Assembly (NCBI RefSeq): GCF_002007215.1
Contig: NZ_MUHX01000003.1
Location: 62,001-126,000, forward strand
Reading direction: 5' to 3'
From: Pyramidobacter sp. C12-8
Lineage (GTDB): Bacteria; Synergistota; Synergistia; Synergistales; Dethiosulfovibrionaceae
DNA length: 64,000 nt
Under the pieces are notes generated by a model. The model was not told the origin of the DNA. It worked only from the letters and a program-made list of their open reading frames with translations, and ran no database searches. Position numbers and translations under genes: made by a program. Numbering within the stretch: position 1 is the stretch's first letter; each line of letters starts with the position of its first letter. Positions 35,555 to 44,393 of the stretch are shown piece after piece.

Positions 35555-36618
35555 ACGAAATTGCCTCCCAGATAGATGGTGACGACGGCTTCGCCCACGT
35601 AGGGGGCGTTGATCTTGATGTACTCGCCGGCCTTGGCCTTGCGGTTCACGAGCGTGTGCTCGCCTTCTTTGTCGATCAGCTCGATGACCAGCGTCTGATT
35701 GCTCACGGGCGGCGCCTGATAACGGATCGAAGCGACTTTTTTCTTCGTTTCGGCAGGCGGCTGCTTCTTGTCGTCCGGCGACGTCTGCGCGGCGCCGTCG
35801 CCCTGCCGGTTCTGAACGGCTGCCGTGTCTGGATCGATGCCGGGCTCTACGACGATCACTTTCGCGCCGCCGCCGCTCTTTTCACCGCCGTCCTGCTGCG
35901 GCGCCAGTTTGCGGTCCCAGCTGGCGACGCGCAGATGAACGTCGGCGCCGCGGGCCACGCGCTGGCCGGCAGCGGGATTCATGGAGACGACCATGCCCTG
36001 CGGCGAGCTGTTGCTGTAAACGTACTCCACGCGGGGACGCAGCGAGCTTTCGCGCGCCAGAGCCTCGGCCGTCTTCTCGTCGCGCTGGACGAGATCGGGA
36101 ACGATCACCATGCCGGAAGCGGCGGCCGGCCCGAGGCTGATCAGCAGGCCGACTTCGCGGCTCTGGGAAATGGAGACGGGCGCCGCGGGATTTTGGGCGA
36201 TGACGACGCCGGCGGGACGCTCGTGATTGATCTTCTGCACTTCGCCGAGGACGAAACCCGCCTCTTCGAGACGCGCCACGGCCTGTTTCTCCGTCAGACC
36301 GCGCAGATCGGGCAGCGGGAGCTTTTCGGAACCGCGGCTGACTTTGAGGATCGCCACTTTGTCGGCGCGGAGCTTGACGCCCATCTCCGGCCACTGGCCG
36401 ATGACGGTGCCGCGGGGAAGCGCCGAGTCCTCTTCCTCGACGCGGGCTTTGATGCCCATGCGCTCCAGCGTCTGTACGGCCTCGATGACCGAACTGCCTT
36501 TCAGCAGCGGGATCGAACGGGCGGGATTGGAGAAGAAGACTTTATAACTGATAAAGGCCGCGCTGCCGATGATGCACAGCAGCACCACCAACAATGCCGC
36601 TCGAAAGGTTCTGCCCAT
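35533..36618 (-). CDS. PASTA-domain membrane protein
   Basis: A 361-residue protein with one N-terminal membrane anchor (about 7-28) and then three PASTA-like repeats (about 35-95, 98-165, 168-232; for example LPLPDLRGLTEKQAVARLEEAGF and MVIVPDLVQRDEKTAEALARE). A Pro/Gln-rich linker and a C-terminal beta domain (about 295-361) follow. PASTA repeats bind peptidoglycan or its precursors. Normally they end Ser/Thr kinases or PBPs; here no kinase domain is present. Between rsmB and rpe, where a PASTA kinase often sits. Confidence 0.82.
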   Translation of the reverse strand: MGRTFRAALLVVLLCIIGSAAFISYKVFFSNPARSIPLLKGSSVIEAVQTLERMGIKARVEEEDSALPRGTVIGQWPEMGVKLRADKVAILKVSRGSEKLPLPDLRGLTEKQAVARLEEAGFVLGEVQKINHERPAGVVIAQNPAAPVSISQSREVGLLISLGPAAASGMVIVPDLVQRDEKTAEALARESSLRPRVEYVYSNSSPQGMVVSMNPAAGQRVARGADVHLRVASWDRKLAPQQDGGEKSGGGAKVIVVEPGIDPDTAAVQNRQGDGAAQTSPDDKKQPPAETKKKVASIRYQAPPVSNQTLVIELIDKEGEHTLVNRKAKAGEYIKINAPYVGEAVVTIYLGGNFVWQDRYN

Positions 36619-36643
36619 GATGTTTGCCTCCGATAGAAAAAAT

Positions 36644-37939
36644 TTATTTCGAGAACGCGGCGAGATAAAAGCCGTCGGTCCAAGGATTTTCCGGCGTCAG
36701 CACGCGGCCTCTCCCGCGATCGATCCCCCCGAAATCCGCGGAAAGGGGGCGTTCGGAGATTTCCGGGAAGGCGCGCAGCGCTTTCTCCACCACTTCTTCA
36801 TTTTCCGCAGCGAGAAGGCTACACGTGGAATATACCACTTTACCGCCCTTTTTGACCAGCGAAAAAGCGCGGCACAGCAACCGATATTGGAGCTCCGCCA
36901 GTTCCGTCAGACTTTCCGGCGAGAGCCGCCATTTGCCTTCGGGGTGGCGGCGCCAGGTGCCGCTGCCGGAACAGGGCGCGTCGACGAGGATCGCGTCGGG
37001 GGCGGCCAGCGGCTCCAGCTCGAGGGCGCTTCCCGTCCGCATGACGACGCGGCCGCTCAGTTTCAGGCGTTCCATCTCGCGGACGCCGGCGGCGACGCGG
37101 CCTTTGGAGAGATCCCAGCCTTCGACGGCGATGTCGGGGCGGAGCTGGGCGATCTGGCCGGTCTTGACGCCGCGGCCGGCGCACATGTCGAGCAGGCGCG
37201 TTCCCTCGAAATCGGCGGCTTCCGTGCCGACGAGGATCGAGGACTCGCTTTGAGGGGTGAACCAGCCTTCTCCGTACCCCGGCAGCGCGCTGGGCAGCGC
37301 GGTGTCCGCCAGACGCAGCCCCTCGGGCAGCGGCGATTCCGCCACGATCTGTCCCGCTTCTTCAAGCCGTTGGGGCAGATCCCGCGGCGCACCCGGCGAC
37401 AGACGCAGCGACAGCGAGCTGCCGCCGGCGTTCTGTTCGACGAGCCGGCGCCCTTCGTCCGCGCCGTAGTCGCGGCGCCAGCGTTCGCCCACCCAGAGCG
37501 GCACGCCGCTGAGCAGGCACAGCGAATCCAGACGGCCGTCGTTCCGCAGGCGCGCCAGCTCCGCCGGGCCTTCCTCCAGCACGCGGCGCAGCACGGCGTT
37601 CACCACGCGGGCGCCGCGCGGATCGCGCGCCTTCGTCCACTCGATCAGCGACGAGATCAGCACGGCGGGCGCGAACTTTTCCAGCTCCGTCAGCCCGGCC
37701 GCGCCCGTCAAGACCGCCGCCCGCACCGGCTTGGAAAACTTTTCCGGACGCGGCAGCAGGAATCTTTCGCGCAGATGTTCCCACAGCGAAAGCCGTCGCA
37801 CGAGCGCATACGCCAGCGACGCCGCCAACGTGCGGTCCGGCGGCGAAACGCGGTCGCCCAGCGCCCGCAGCGACTCGCTGACGATGCCGCCTTTGCTCAC
37901 TTGGCGCCAAAGGTACATGGCCGCTTCCACTCCGCGCAT
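36644..37939 (-). CDS. rsmB: 16S rRNA m5C967 methyltransferase RsmB
   Basis: A 431-residue protein with an N-terminal NusB-like RNA-binding domain (about 1-145: AVNAVLRRVLEEG typical) and a C-terminal SAM methylase: LLDMCAGRGVKTGQIAQ, DAILVDAPCSGSGTWRRHPEGKWRL (catalytic Cys in PCSG), and VVYSTCSLLAAENEEVV (second Cys). It methylates cytosine 967 of 16S rRNA. Start chosen at ATG 37939; an in-frame ATG at 38002 would overlap the upstream gene by 32 bp and adds non-conserved residues. Confidence 0.92.
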   Translation of the reverse strand: MRGVEAAMYLWRQVSKGGIVSESLRALGDRVSPPDRTLAASLAYALVRRLSLWEHLRERFLLPRPEKFSKPVRAAVLTGAAGLTELEKFAPAVLISSLIEWTKARDPRGARVVNAVLRRVLEEGPAELARLRNDGRLDSLCLLSGVPLWVGERWRRDYGADEGRRLVEQNAGGSSLSLRLSPGAPRDLPQRLEEAGQIVAESPLPEGLRLADTALPSALPGYGEGWFTPQSESSILVGTEAADFEGTRLLDMCAGRGVKTGQIAQLRPDIAVEGWDLSKGRVAAGVREMERLKLSGRVVMRTGSALELEPLAAPDAILVDAPCSGSGTWRRHPEGKWRLSPESLTELAELQYRLLCRAFSLVKKGGKVVYSTCSLLAAENEEVVEKALRAFPEISERPLSADFGGIDRGRGRVLTPENPWTDGFYLAAFSK

Positions 37940-37970
37940 GGGCGCCGACGTCCTTTCCGCCGCTGGGGGC

Positions 37971-38672
37971 TTAATCTTCGACAATTTCGGCCTCGATGAC
38001 ATTTTCCGCCGCTGTGGACACCTCCACGCCGCGTTCGACGCTGCTGAAACGTCCGCCCAGCGCCGTTGCCGTGAGCACGCGGAACGCGGCGCCCTGCACC
38101 TGCAGCCCCGTCACGTCGCTGCCGCTCAGCGCGATCCCCTGCGCAAATGGAGCGACGTAAGGGGCGACGAACCACGACAGGACGACAGCCGCGACCACGC
38201 TGACCGCGTTCGCGCTCCCCGCGGCCGCCAGCAGAACGACCAGGGACAGGGCCGACAGCCCCATGGCGATGACGCGGAACAGCGGGCTTTCCGGAAGGAT
38301 CCGCAGCGATTTCTCGCCGTTTTTCAGACGCGCCAGCGCCTGTACCGAAGCCTCGTAGACGGCGTTTTCGTCGTCGATGCCGTCGATGAAAAATCCCGCC
38401 GCCGAAGCGCTGCCGGTCAGTCCCGGCCAGCCGTTCCGGCGGAGCACGTTACAGGCTGCGTGGCAGAGCGTCAGATTGGCGCGTACGCGGGCGTCGAACA
38501 ACATGTCCCAGATCTGCCGCGGCGCTTTCGTCAGCCCGCGCGCCGACGCGCCGGCAAGAAAGATCCCGCCGCAGAACACGATCATCATCAAAAAAAGCGG
38601 CATCAGCAGGATCCAGCCTCCGGAAAACAGAAACAGGAACAACAACATCAGCCATAAGGGATTAAATCTCAT
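37971..38672 (-). CDS. Membrane protein of unknown function, head of the recA operon
   Basis: A 233-residue protein with two N-terminal hydrophobic segments (about 5-40), a soluble middle (about 45-125, including NLTLCHAACNVLRRNG), and two more membrane segments (about 130-185), ending in an acidic tail VIEAEIVED. The resemblance to DUF6391-type proteins is only a suspicion. Two ATGs lie 6 bases apart; 38672 is better spaced from GGAGG. It is followed closely by rsmB, so it probably opens the operon. Confidence 0.65.
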   Translation of the reverse strand: MRFNPLWLMLLFLFLFSGGWILLMPLFLMMIVFCGGIFLAGASARGLTKAPRQIWDMLFDARVRANLTLCHAACNVLRRNGWPGLTGSASAAGFFIDGIDDENAVYEASVQALARLKNGEKSLRILPESPLFRVIAMGLSALSLVVLLAAAGSANAVSVVAAVVLSWFVAPYVAPFAQGIALSGSDVTGLQVQGAAFRVLTATALGGRFSSVERGVEVSTAAENVIEAEIVED

Positions 38673-38700
38673 CGTCATCCTCCCGAAGGCAGACAGTCAA

Positions 38701-38742
38701 AAAACGGGTGGCCTCCCCTTTCTCGGGGACCACCCGATTTTT
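38701..38742 (-). terminator. Terminator after the Zn-peptidase gene
   Basis: On the minus strand CGGGTGGTCCCC pairs with GGGGAGGCCACCCG (one bulge) and is followed by TTTTTT. It separates the peptidase gene from the recA operon. Confidence 0.8.
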
Positions 38743-38751
38743 CGACTATCG

Positions 38752-39447
38752 TCAGTCGCGGCTGCGCGAGTTGCGAAGCGCCAGGAGACGCACGAGCTGG
38801 AGCGCCGCCATCAGTGTGGCCGACACATACGTCATGGCCGCGGCGTTGAGGACTTTGCGCGCGCCGCCGACTTCGTCCCGAGTCATCATGCCGTTCGTGG
38901 AAAGCACCTTGAGCGCCCGGTTGGAGGCGTCGAATTCCACGGGCAGCGTGATCAGATGAAACGCCAGCACGCCGACGAACAGCAGGATGCCGATGTTCAT
39001 CAGCATGTTCGAAGCGCTCAGCAGACCGATGAAGAACAACGGCATGGCCGCGCTCGACGACAGCGACAGCAGCGGCACCACGGCGTTGCGGATCTGCAGC
39101 GGCGCGTAGCCCGTGGCGTGCTGCACGGCGTGCCCCACTTCGTGAGCGGCGACGCCGATCGCGGCGATGGACGTGCTGTCGTAAACGGGCTCCGAAAGGG
39201 ACAGGCTGCGGTCGCGCGGATCGTAGTGGTCGGTCAGCTGTCCGCCCACCTGCCGGATGGGCACGCCCGACAGACCGTAGCTGTCGAGAATCTGCCGCGC
39301 CGCTTCGCGGGCCGTCAGGCCGCTGCGCGAATGGACCCGCGAGTAAGTGGCGAAGGCGTTTTTCACGCGCGCCTGCGCCCACATCGCCAACAGGATCGCG
39401 GGAAACAGAATGATCATGGTCCAGTCAAGACCCAGCATAGGCATCAT
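38752..39447 (-). CDS. YugP-type membrane zinc metallopeptidase
   Basis: A 231-residue membrane protein of the zinc peptidase family 2 (YugP). N-terminal helix about 9-25, metal motif AAHEVGHAVQHA (HEVGH at 102-106), a further helix pair, and FDASNRALKVL with the third ligand region. The physiological substrate is unknown for the family. ATG at 39447, 9 bases after GGGAGG; TTG 39453 is an alternative. It is monocistronic with a strong terminator. Confidence 0.88.
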   Translation of the reverse strand: MMPMLGLDWTMIILFPAILLAMWAQARVKNAFATYSRVHSRSGLTAREAARQILDSYGLSGVPIRQVGGQLTDHYDPRDRSLSLSEPVYDSTSIAAIGVAAHEVGHAVQHATGYAPLQIRNAVVPLLSLSSSAAMPLFFIGLLSASNMLMNIGILLFVGVLAFHLITLPVEFDASNRALKVLSTNGMMTRDEVGGARKVLNAAAMTYVSATLMAALQLVRLLALRNSRSRD

Positions 39448-39540
39448 TTTCAAAGACCTCCCGTGTTTTAGGTTAGCCCTATTGAATCATGAACAGACGA
39501 TTTGGTCAATATTGGTAAAAACTACGATTTTACCGCCTGT

Positions 39541-40674
39541 CTACTTGTAGAATTTCGCGATCGCGTCGGCCACCCGCTGCTGCTCCTCCATGGTCAGCCC
39601 GGGGAAAACCGGCAGCGCCAGACACTCTTCGGCGAGCTTTTCGCTCTCGGGATAATCGCCCCGTGTGCCGCCGAGGAATGCGAAGCACTTCTGCAGATGC
39701 AGCGGCAGCGGGTAATAAACTCTCGAAGCGATCCCTTCGGCGCCGAGGAAGTCCATCAGCTCGTCGCGCTTTCGGGCGCGGACCACGTACTGATGATAGG
39801 TGTGGTAGTTGCCGGGAAGTTCGTAAGGCGCCGTCATGAATTCGCCCAGTTCTCGCTCGGCGAACAGCATCCGGTAGCGGTCGGCGATGCGGCGGCGCTC
39901 CTCGAGGCACTCGTCGAGATGGCGCAGGTGCACGCGCAGGATCGCGGCCTGCAGCGCGTCGAGACGGCTGTTGAGCCCCACTTCGTCGTGGAAGTAGGTG
40001 GTCCCGGCGCCGTGTACGCGCAGACGGCTCAAACGTTCCGCCCGGGCGTCGTCGTTCGTGGTCACCATGCCGCCGTCGCCGTAAGCGCCGAGGTTCTTGG
40101 TGGGGAAAAACGAAAAGGCGCCCAGATCCCCCCAGCCGCCGCAGCGGACGATTTTGCCGTCCGCCTTGCGCCACGTGCCAAAAGCCTGGGCGCAGTCTTC
40201 GACGATATGGATGCCGCGGCGTTTCAGCTCGGGCGCGATCTTCTCCATCTCCACCATCTGGCCGAACAGGTGCACGGGCATGAAAACCTTCGTGCGCGGC
40301 GTGATCTTTTCCAGCACCTTGGCGGGATCGAGGTTGTAGCTTTTCGGGTCGATGTCGGCAAAAACCGGCATAGCGCCGAGGCGCGTGATCGCGCTCACCG
40401 TCGCGAAGAACGTGAACGGCGTGGTGATCACCTCGTCGCCGGGCCCCACGTCGAGCGCCATCAGATCGAGCAGCAGCGCGTCGGAACCGGAAGCGCAGCC
40501 GACGGCGTGTTTGACTTCGAGATAATTGGCCGCCTCCGTCTCGAAGCTTTTCACTTCGGGGCCGAGCACGAAATATTGGTTCTCCACCACGCCGCGGATC
40601 GCTTCGTCGATTTCTTCCTTGATCTGCGCGTAATGCCTCTTCAAATCGAGCGTCGGAAGGGTTCTCTTTTCCAT
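39541..40674 (-). CDS. DegT/DnrJ/EryC1-family PLP aminotransferase
   Basis: A 377-residue sugar-aminotransferase-type enzyme. PLP lysine is K193 in SFFPTKNLGAYGDGG; SGSDAL (near 62-67) binds phosphate and VEDCAQAFG contacts the cofactor. These enzymes transfer an amino group to nucleotide-linked keto sugars for surface glycans or antibiotics. No sugar-nucleotide gene is adjacent, so the substrate is not predictable. ATG 40674; single gene. Confidence 0.9.
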   Translation of the reverse strand: MEKRTLPTLDLKRHYAQIKEEIDEAIRGVVENQYFVLGPEVKSFETEAANYLEVKHAVGCASGSDALLLDLMALDVGPGDEVITTPFTFFATVSAITRLGAMPVFADIDPKSYNLDPAKVLEKITPRTKVFMPVHLFGQMVEMEKIAPELKRRGIHIVEDCAQAFGTWRKADGKIVRCGGWGDLGAFSFFPTKNLGAYGDGGMVTTNDDARAERLSRLRVHGAGTTYFHDEVGLNSRLDALQAAILRVHLRHLDECLEERRRIADRYRMLFAERELGEFMTAPYELPGNYHTYHQYVVRARKRDELMDFLGAEGIASRVYYPLPLHLQKCFAFLGGTRGDYPESEKLAEECLALPVFPGLTMEEQQRVADAIAKFYK

Positions 40675-40900
40675 GGATGCATCTCCTCTGAGCTGGGACG
40701 GCGGCGTGAAAGGAGGCCGCCTGGATTATTCGTTCAAAAACGGGCCTTATCGATAAAATATTATCCCTCGGCGGCTCCGTTTTCTCTCAGGTCAGTTTAT
40801 TGTATCACGAGCCGCAGCATCGTGACACAGAGAGTGAAGAAACTGGTACAATACGTAGCAGGAAGTTCTTTCTATAATTCAGACAAAGGAGCCTTTTCCC

Positions 40901-41098
40901 ATGAGATTGATCGTCACGTTTCTTTCCGTCGGCACACTGATCGCTTACGGTTACGCGCTGGCCGGCCTGGGCGGCTATCTGATCGGCAAAGGGCACCTGA
41001 GCTACATCGTCTGGGGACTGCTGCTCGGCACGCTCAGCGCCGTCGCCGCGCTCTTCCTGTGGCGCAAACACGCCCGCGAATTCTACGTCGACGACTGA
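40901..41098 (+). CDS. Small two-helix membrane protein
   Basis: A 65-residue protein: helix 1 about 3-28 (TFLSVGTLIAYGYALAGLGGYLIG), a short loop, helix 2 about 32-54 (YIVWGLLLGTLSAVAALFLW), then a charged tail RKHAREFYVDD. It has AAAGGAG well placed before the ATG and is followed by a terminator, which supports a real gene. No family recognised. Confidence 0.6.
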   Translation: MRLIVTFLSVGTLIAYGYALAGLGGYLIGKGHLSYIVWGLLLGTLSAVAALFLWRKHAREFYVDD

Positions 41099-41123
41099 TC
41101 CGGCGGGCAGGGCATGATTTCAT

Positions 41124-41161
41124 GAAAAAAGCCGATGATCAAGCGATCACCGGCTTTTTTA
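41124..41161. terminator. Bidirectional terminator
   Basis: AAAAAGCCGATGATC pairs imperfectly with GATCACCGGCTTTTT around loop AAGC; A-run left and T-run right. It is shared by the small membrane gene and the superoxide reductase gene. Confidence 0.8.
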
Positions 41162-41191
41162 TCTTTGAAGATTTTGTGTTCCGCAGGCGGA

Positions 41192-41557
41192 TTACTCCAC
41201 CGCGATCTCGGCGCTGGATTCCCAGAGGCCGTGGATGTTGCAGTAGGAAACGGCGATGAGCGTGCCGCTCTCCTTGAGTTTGACGTGCAGGCATCCCTGA
41301 GGCGCCGTGGCGTTGTCGCCGTGGACGTCGAAGGTCAGCTCGCCGAGTTCGACCGCGAACTTGCTGGACGCGCCCTTGAAGTAGAGCTTGATCCAGGCGA
41401 TGTAATGCTCCATCGTGTTGGGATGGGCGATCTCCTTGCCCACCGAAAGCATCACGTGGGCCGTCTCCCCCGCCTTGACGGACGCCGGCGCTTCGATCAC
41501 GGGAACGTGCTTTTCGCCTTTCCAGTCGCCGCTTTGAATCAATTCACCAATTTTCAT
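41192..41557 (-). CDS. Superoxide reductase (neelaredoxin type)
   Basis: A 121-residue one-iron superoxide reductase. Iron ligands are visible: His17 (GEKHVP), His45 and His51 (HPNTMEHYI), Cys106 and His109 (CNIHGLW). The N-terminal desulforedoxin domain is missing, so it is the class II (neelaredoxin) form. It reduces superoxide to peroxide without making O2, typical of anaerobes. Start chosen at ATG 41557 after GGGGGGT; upstream in-frame codons lack a ribosome site. Confidence 0.92.
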   Translation of the reverse strand: MKIGELIQSGDWKGEKHVPVIEAPASVKAGETAHVMLSVGKEIAHPNTMEHYIAWIKLYFKGASSKFAVELGELTFDVHGDNATAPQGCLHVKLKESGTLIAVSYCNIHGLWESSAEIAVE

Positions 41558-41726
41558 CGTATTACCCCCCATGGATAGATTTGGTTCTTGTACTCCGACC
41601 AATTATATCATGTATCTCCCGGAAGGGCAAAAATTATCGCCCGCTCCGCTCAAAGAACGTATAAAATCCCCCGCGCCTCCGGCAGATGTCGTTCGCCCGA
41701 CTCCCTTCGCCGCAGAAAAGCGAGCG

Positions 41727-42665
41727 TCAGGCGTGCAGCGCCCTGATCTGTTCCCACAGTTCCCGTTCGCGGGAAGAGACGTTCTGCGGCACGCTGATCC
41801 CGATCACGGCGTAAAGGTCGCCGCGCAGGCTGCCGCCGCGCATGGGCAGTCCCTTGCCGTGCAGCCGCAGGCGGGTTCCCGACTGGGAGCCGGCGGGAAC
41901 TTTCACTTTCAGCGCGCCTTCGGGAGACGGCACGCTTACGGTCCCGCCGAGCACGGCGTCCCACGGCGCCACGGTCACGGCGGTGACGAGGTCGTAGCCG
42001 CTGATCTCGAAGCGGCTGTCCGTCTCGATGTGAACGACGACGTAGAGATCGCCGTTCTCGCCTCCGCCCCGGCCGGGCGCGCCCTGGCCGCGCAGTTTCA
42101 GGCGCGAGCCTTCGCGGATGCCGCGGGGCAGGTTCACCTCGATGGTACGGGGCCCCGCTGCGCCGCTGAGGGTCATGTTCCGTTTCAGCGGCGCGGCCAT
42201 CACGTCGGCCAGCGAAAGCGTGATCCGCACTTCGCTGTCTTCGCCGCGGGCCGCGCGGCCGCGGCCGCCGAAGAGGTCGCTGGCGCTGAAGCCCCGCGCG
42301 GGGCCACCCATGTTGCCGAAGATGGTCTGGAAGAACTCGCTGAAGCCGCCGCCGTCGCCGAACTCCATGTGCACGCCGCCGCCGGGGAATCCGCCGAAGC
42401 CCTGGAAACCGCCGCCCTGTCCGCCGAACTGCTGCGCGGCTTCCCAGTTGGGGCCGAGGGCGTCGTACTTCTGGCGCTTTTCCGGATCGTGCAGCACTTC
42501 GTACGCTTCGTTCACGTCCTTGTACTTCCGCTCCGCGCCGGGGGTCTTGTTCACGTCGGGATGGTACTTCTTCGCCAGCTTGCGGTACGCGCTCTTTATT
42601 TCCTGTTCCGTGGCGGTCTTGGACACGCCGAGAATTTCGTAATAGTCTTTGTAGGCTACGCTCAT
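41727..42665 (-). CDS. cbpA: DnaJ-class co-chaperone, CbpA type
   Basis: A 312-residue Hsp40. The J domain (about 5-70) has HPD at 35-37, a Gly/Phe-rich linker follows (about 80-135), then two C-terminal substrate-binding beta domains (about 140-305). There is no Cys-rich zinc domain, so this is the CbpA/type II layout rather than DnaJ. It stimulates DnaK ATPase and delivers unfolded proteins. It has its own promoter and no dnaK beside it. Confidence 0.9.
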   Translation of the reverse strand: MSVAYKDYYEILGVSKTATEQEIKSAYRKLAKKYHPDVNKTPGAERKYKDVNEAYEVLHDPEKRQKYDALGPNWEAAQQFGGQGGGFQGFGGFPGGGVHMEFGDGGGFSEFFQTIFGNMGGPARGFSASDLFGGRGRAARGEDSEVRITLSLADVMAAPLKRNMTLSGAAGPRTIEVNLPRGIREGSRLKLRGQGAPGRGGGENGDLYVVVHIETDSRFEISGYDLVTAVTVAPWDAVLGGTVSVPSPEGALKVKVPAGSQSGTRLRLHGKGLPMRGGSLRGDLYAVIGISVPQNVSSRERELWEQIRALHA

Positions 42666-42723
42666 AGCCGGACACCTCCACTGGTCAGAGCGATTCTTTT
42701 ATCGTCTAACCAAAGCTGACCAT

Positions 42724-42752
42724 ATTATATATTACTGGATTTCCTTTGTCCA
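42724..42752 (-). promoter_or_regulatory. Promoter of the cbpA-like gene
   Basis: On the minus strand TGGACA (42752-42747), 17-bp spacer, TATAAT (42729-42724), about 60 bp before the start. No CIRCE element is seen. Confidence 0.6.
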
Positions 42753-42792
42753 GAGGAGGAAAACGAGACGTCGCGGAGCGAAACGGAAAGTT

Positions 42793-42822
42793 TTGGACAG
42801 AGCGCGCCGCTTGAGGTAAAAT
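42793..42822 (+). promoter_or_regulatory. Candidate dapF promoter
   Basis: TTGGAC (42793-42798), 18-bp spacer, TAAAAT (42817-42822), 38 bp before dapF. Confidence 0.5.
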
Positions 42823-42860
42823 GAGAATGGAAAAATAAAGCGCCTCGCGGAGGAATGAGC

Positions 42861-43676
42861 ATGGAGTTTTGGAAGATCAACGGCAACGGCAACGATTTCA
42901 TCACGCTCGACATGCTGGCCGCGCAGAAATCGTCGGCCGAGCTGGCGAAACTGGCGCGACGCCTCTGCCGCCGCCGCGCCTCCATCGGCGCCGACGGGCT
43001 GCTGATCGTGGAGCCGTCCGCGAACGCGCATTTCCGCATGAGGCTGTTCAACGCCGACGGATCGGAGGCCGAAATGTGCGGCAACGGCGCGCGCTGTATC
43101 GCGCGCTTCGCCTGCGAGCGCGGCGTCGCGCCGGCCGAAATGACGTTCGAGACGCTGGCGGGCGTGATGCGCGCGCGCGTCGAGGGCAGCTTCGCCGAGA
43201 TCGACCTGGGCGAGCAGTCGTTCGCGCCGGGCTGGATCGACCGGCCGCTGACGATGGACGGTGCGACGTTCCGCAGCTGTTTTCTGTGGGTGGGCGTGCC
43301 CCATCTCGTGCTGTTCGCATCGGAGGAGCTGAGCCGCGAGGACTGCCGGCGTATCGGCCGCGCGTTTCGTGCGGACGCGTCGCTGTTCCCGCAGGGCTGC
43401 AACGTGAACTTCGCGCGCCCCGTCGGACGCGGCGAGCTGACGGCCGTCACCTACGAGCGCGGCGTCGAGGACCTCACCGATTCCTGCGGCACGGGCGGCG
43501 TGGCGGCGGCGCTGTCGGCCAGTCTGCTGTTCGGCATGGACGGCCCGATCGAGGTGCACAATCCCGGCGGCACGAACCGCGTCGCTTTCGAACGGCTTGA
43601 CGAGACGCGCTTCCGCGCCGCTCTGGGCGGGAACACCGCCGTTGTCGCCAAGGGGGAACTTGGCCCCGATGCCTGA
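42861..43676 (+). CDS. dapF: Diaminopimelate epimerase
   Basis: A 271-residue PLP-independent epimerase converting LL- to meso-diaminopimelate for lysine and peptidoglycan. Catalytic cysteines are Cys73 (EMCGNGARC) and Cys209 (DSCGTGG), with GNGNDF at the N-terminus. Start chosen at ATG 42861, 7 bases after GGAGG; the ATG at 42855 sits too close to it. Presence of meso-DAP synthesis agrees with a Gram-negative-type wall. Confidence 0.93.
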   Translation: MEFWKINGNGNDFITLDMLAAQKSSAELAKLARRLCRRRASIGADGLLIVEPSANAHFRMRLFNADGSEAEMCGNGARCIARFACERGVAPAEMTFETLAGVMRARVEGSFAEIDLGEQSFAPGWIDRPLTMDGATFRSCFLWVGVPHLVLFASEELSREDCRRIGRAFRADASLFPQGCNVNFARPVGRGELTAVTYERGVEDLTDSCGTGGVAAALSASLLFGMDGPIEVHNPGGTNRVAFERLDETRFRAALGGNTAVVAKGELGPDA

Positions 43677-43704
43677 TCATACCAGTGAAGGGGGAGAAGA
43701 GTTC

Positions 43705-43911
43705 ATGAAGGACAAACGAGAGCTTTCCAAGGACGAGCTGGAGCTGCTCCGCGACGAAGCGCTGCCTCCGGCGGAAGACGAAGAGATCATCGAGGACGAC
43801 GATTGGGCGGAGTTCCGCAAGATGAGCCCCGAAGAGCAGAAGTGGGCTCTGATTCAGCTTCAGCTCGATCAGGAACAGAAATACATCGAGAGTATTTTCA
43901 CTCCCGAATAG
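43705..43911 (+). CDS. Small acidic protein of unknown function
   Basis: A 68-residue, highly acidic, helix-rich protein (KDELELLRDEAL, EDEEIIEDDDWAEF, SPEEQKWALIQLQLDQEQKYIESIF). No family recognised. ATG 43705 follows GGGGAGAAG; an earlier in-frame ATG inside dapF lacks a ribosome site. Its place between dapF and dgkA, with short gaps, suggests co-transcription. Confidence 0.6.
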   Translation: MKDKRELSKDELELLRDEALPPAEDEEIIEDDDWAEFRKMSPEEQKWALIQLQLDQEQKYIESIFTPE

Positions 43912-43972
43912 GGAATAAAAAAACGCGGAACGGCGTTCCGCTCCGCGGCAGAATCTTTCAGGACGTGGTGTG

Positions 43973-44305
43973 ATGAGACATTTTTTCAAAGCGCTGGCGT
44001 ATTCCTGGAGCGGCTTTCTCGTGCTGCTCAAGGAAGCCGCGTTCCGTCAGGAGCTGGTCATGCTGCTTGCCGCGCTGTCGGTCGTGTGCTGGCGGCGCGG
44101 CCTTTCCGCCCTCGGCGCCGCGCTGCCCTGGGGGCTGCTGGTGCTGGTCGCGGAAGCGCTCAACACCGGCATCGAAAAGACGGTGGATCTCTGCACGCCG
44201 GAACGGCATCCGTTGGCCAAAGCCGCCAAGGACGCGGCCAGTTTCGCCTGCGGCACGGCGATCCTGGCGTTCGCGCTGGTCTGCGCGCGGGAACTTTTCC
44301 TTTAG
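43973..44305 (+). CDS. dgkA: Diacylglycerol/undecaprenol kinase (DgkA family)
   Basis: A 110-residue membrane kinase with three helices and the catalytic signature EALNTGIEKTVDL. It also has FRQELV near residue 25. It phosphorylates diacylglycerol or undecaprenol, feeding lipid turnover or the wall-carrier pool. ATG 43973; an overlapping GTG is possible. Downstream of dapF and a small acidic gene, then a terminator. Confidence 0.9.
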   Translation: MRHFFKALAYSWSGFLVLLKEAAFRQELVMLLAALSVVCWRRGLSALGAALPWGLLVLVAEALNTGIEKTVDLCTPERHPLAKAAKDAASFACGTAILAFALVCARELFL

Positions 44306-44341
44306 ATCGTTTCGGTCGGGAGGCCGTTGTCTTCCGGCCGC

Positions 44342-44378
44342 AAAATGCCGGAAGTCCGAGAGCTTCCGGCATTTTTTT
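44342..44378 (+). terminator. Terminator after dgkA
   Basis: AAAATGCCGGAAG (44342-44354) pairs with CTTCCGGCATTTT (44363-44375), then more Ts. Good T-run. It closes the dapF unit, 16 bp before the next gene. Confidence 0.85.
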
Positions 44379-44393
44379 GAAAGGCGGGATGTG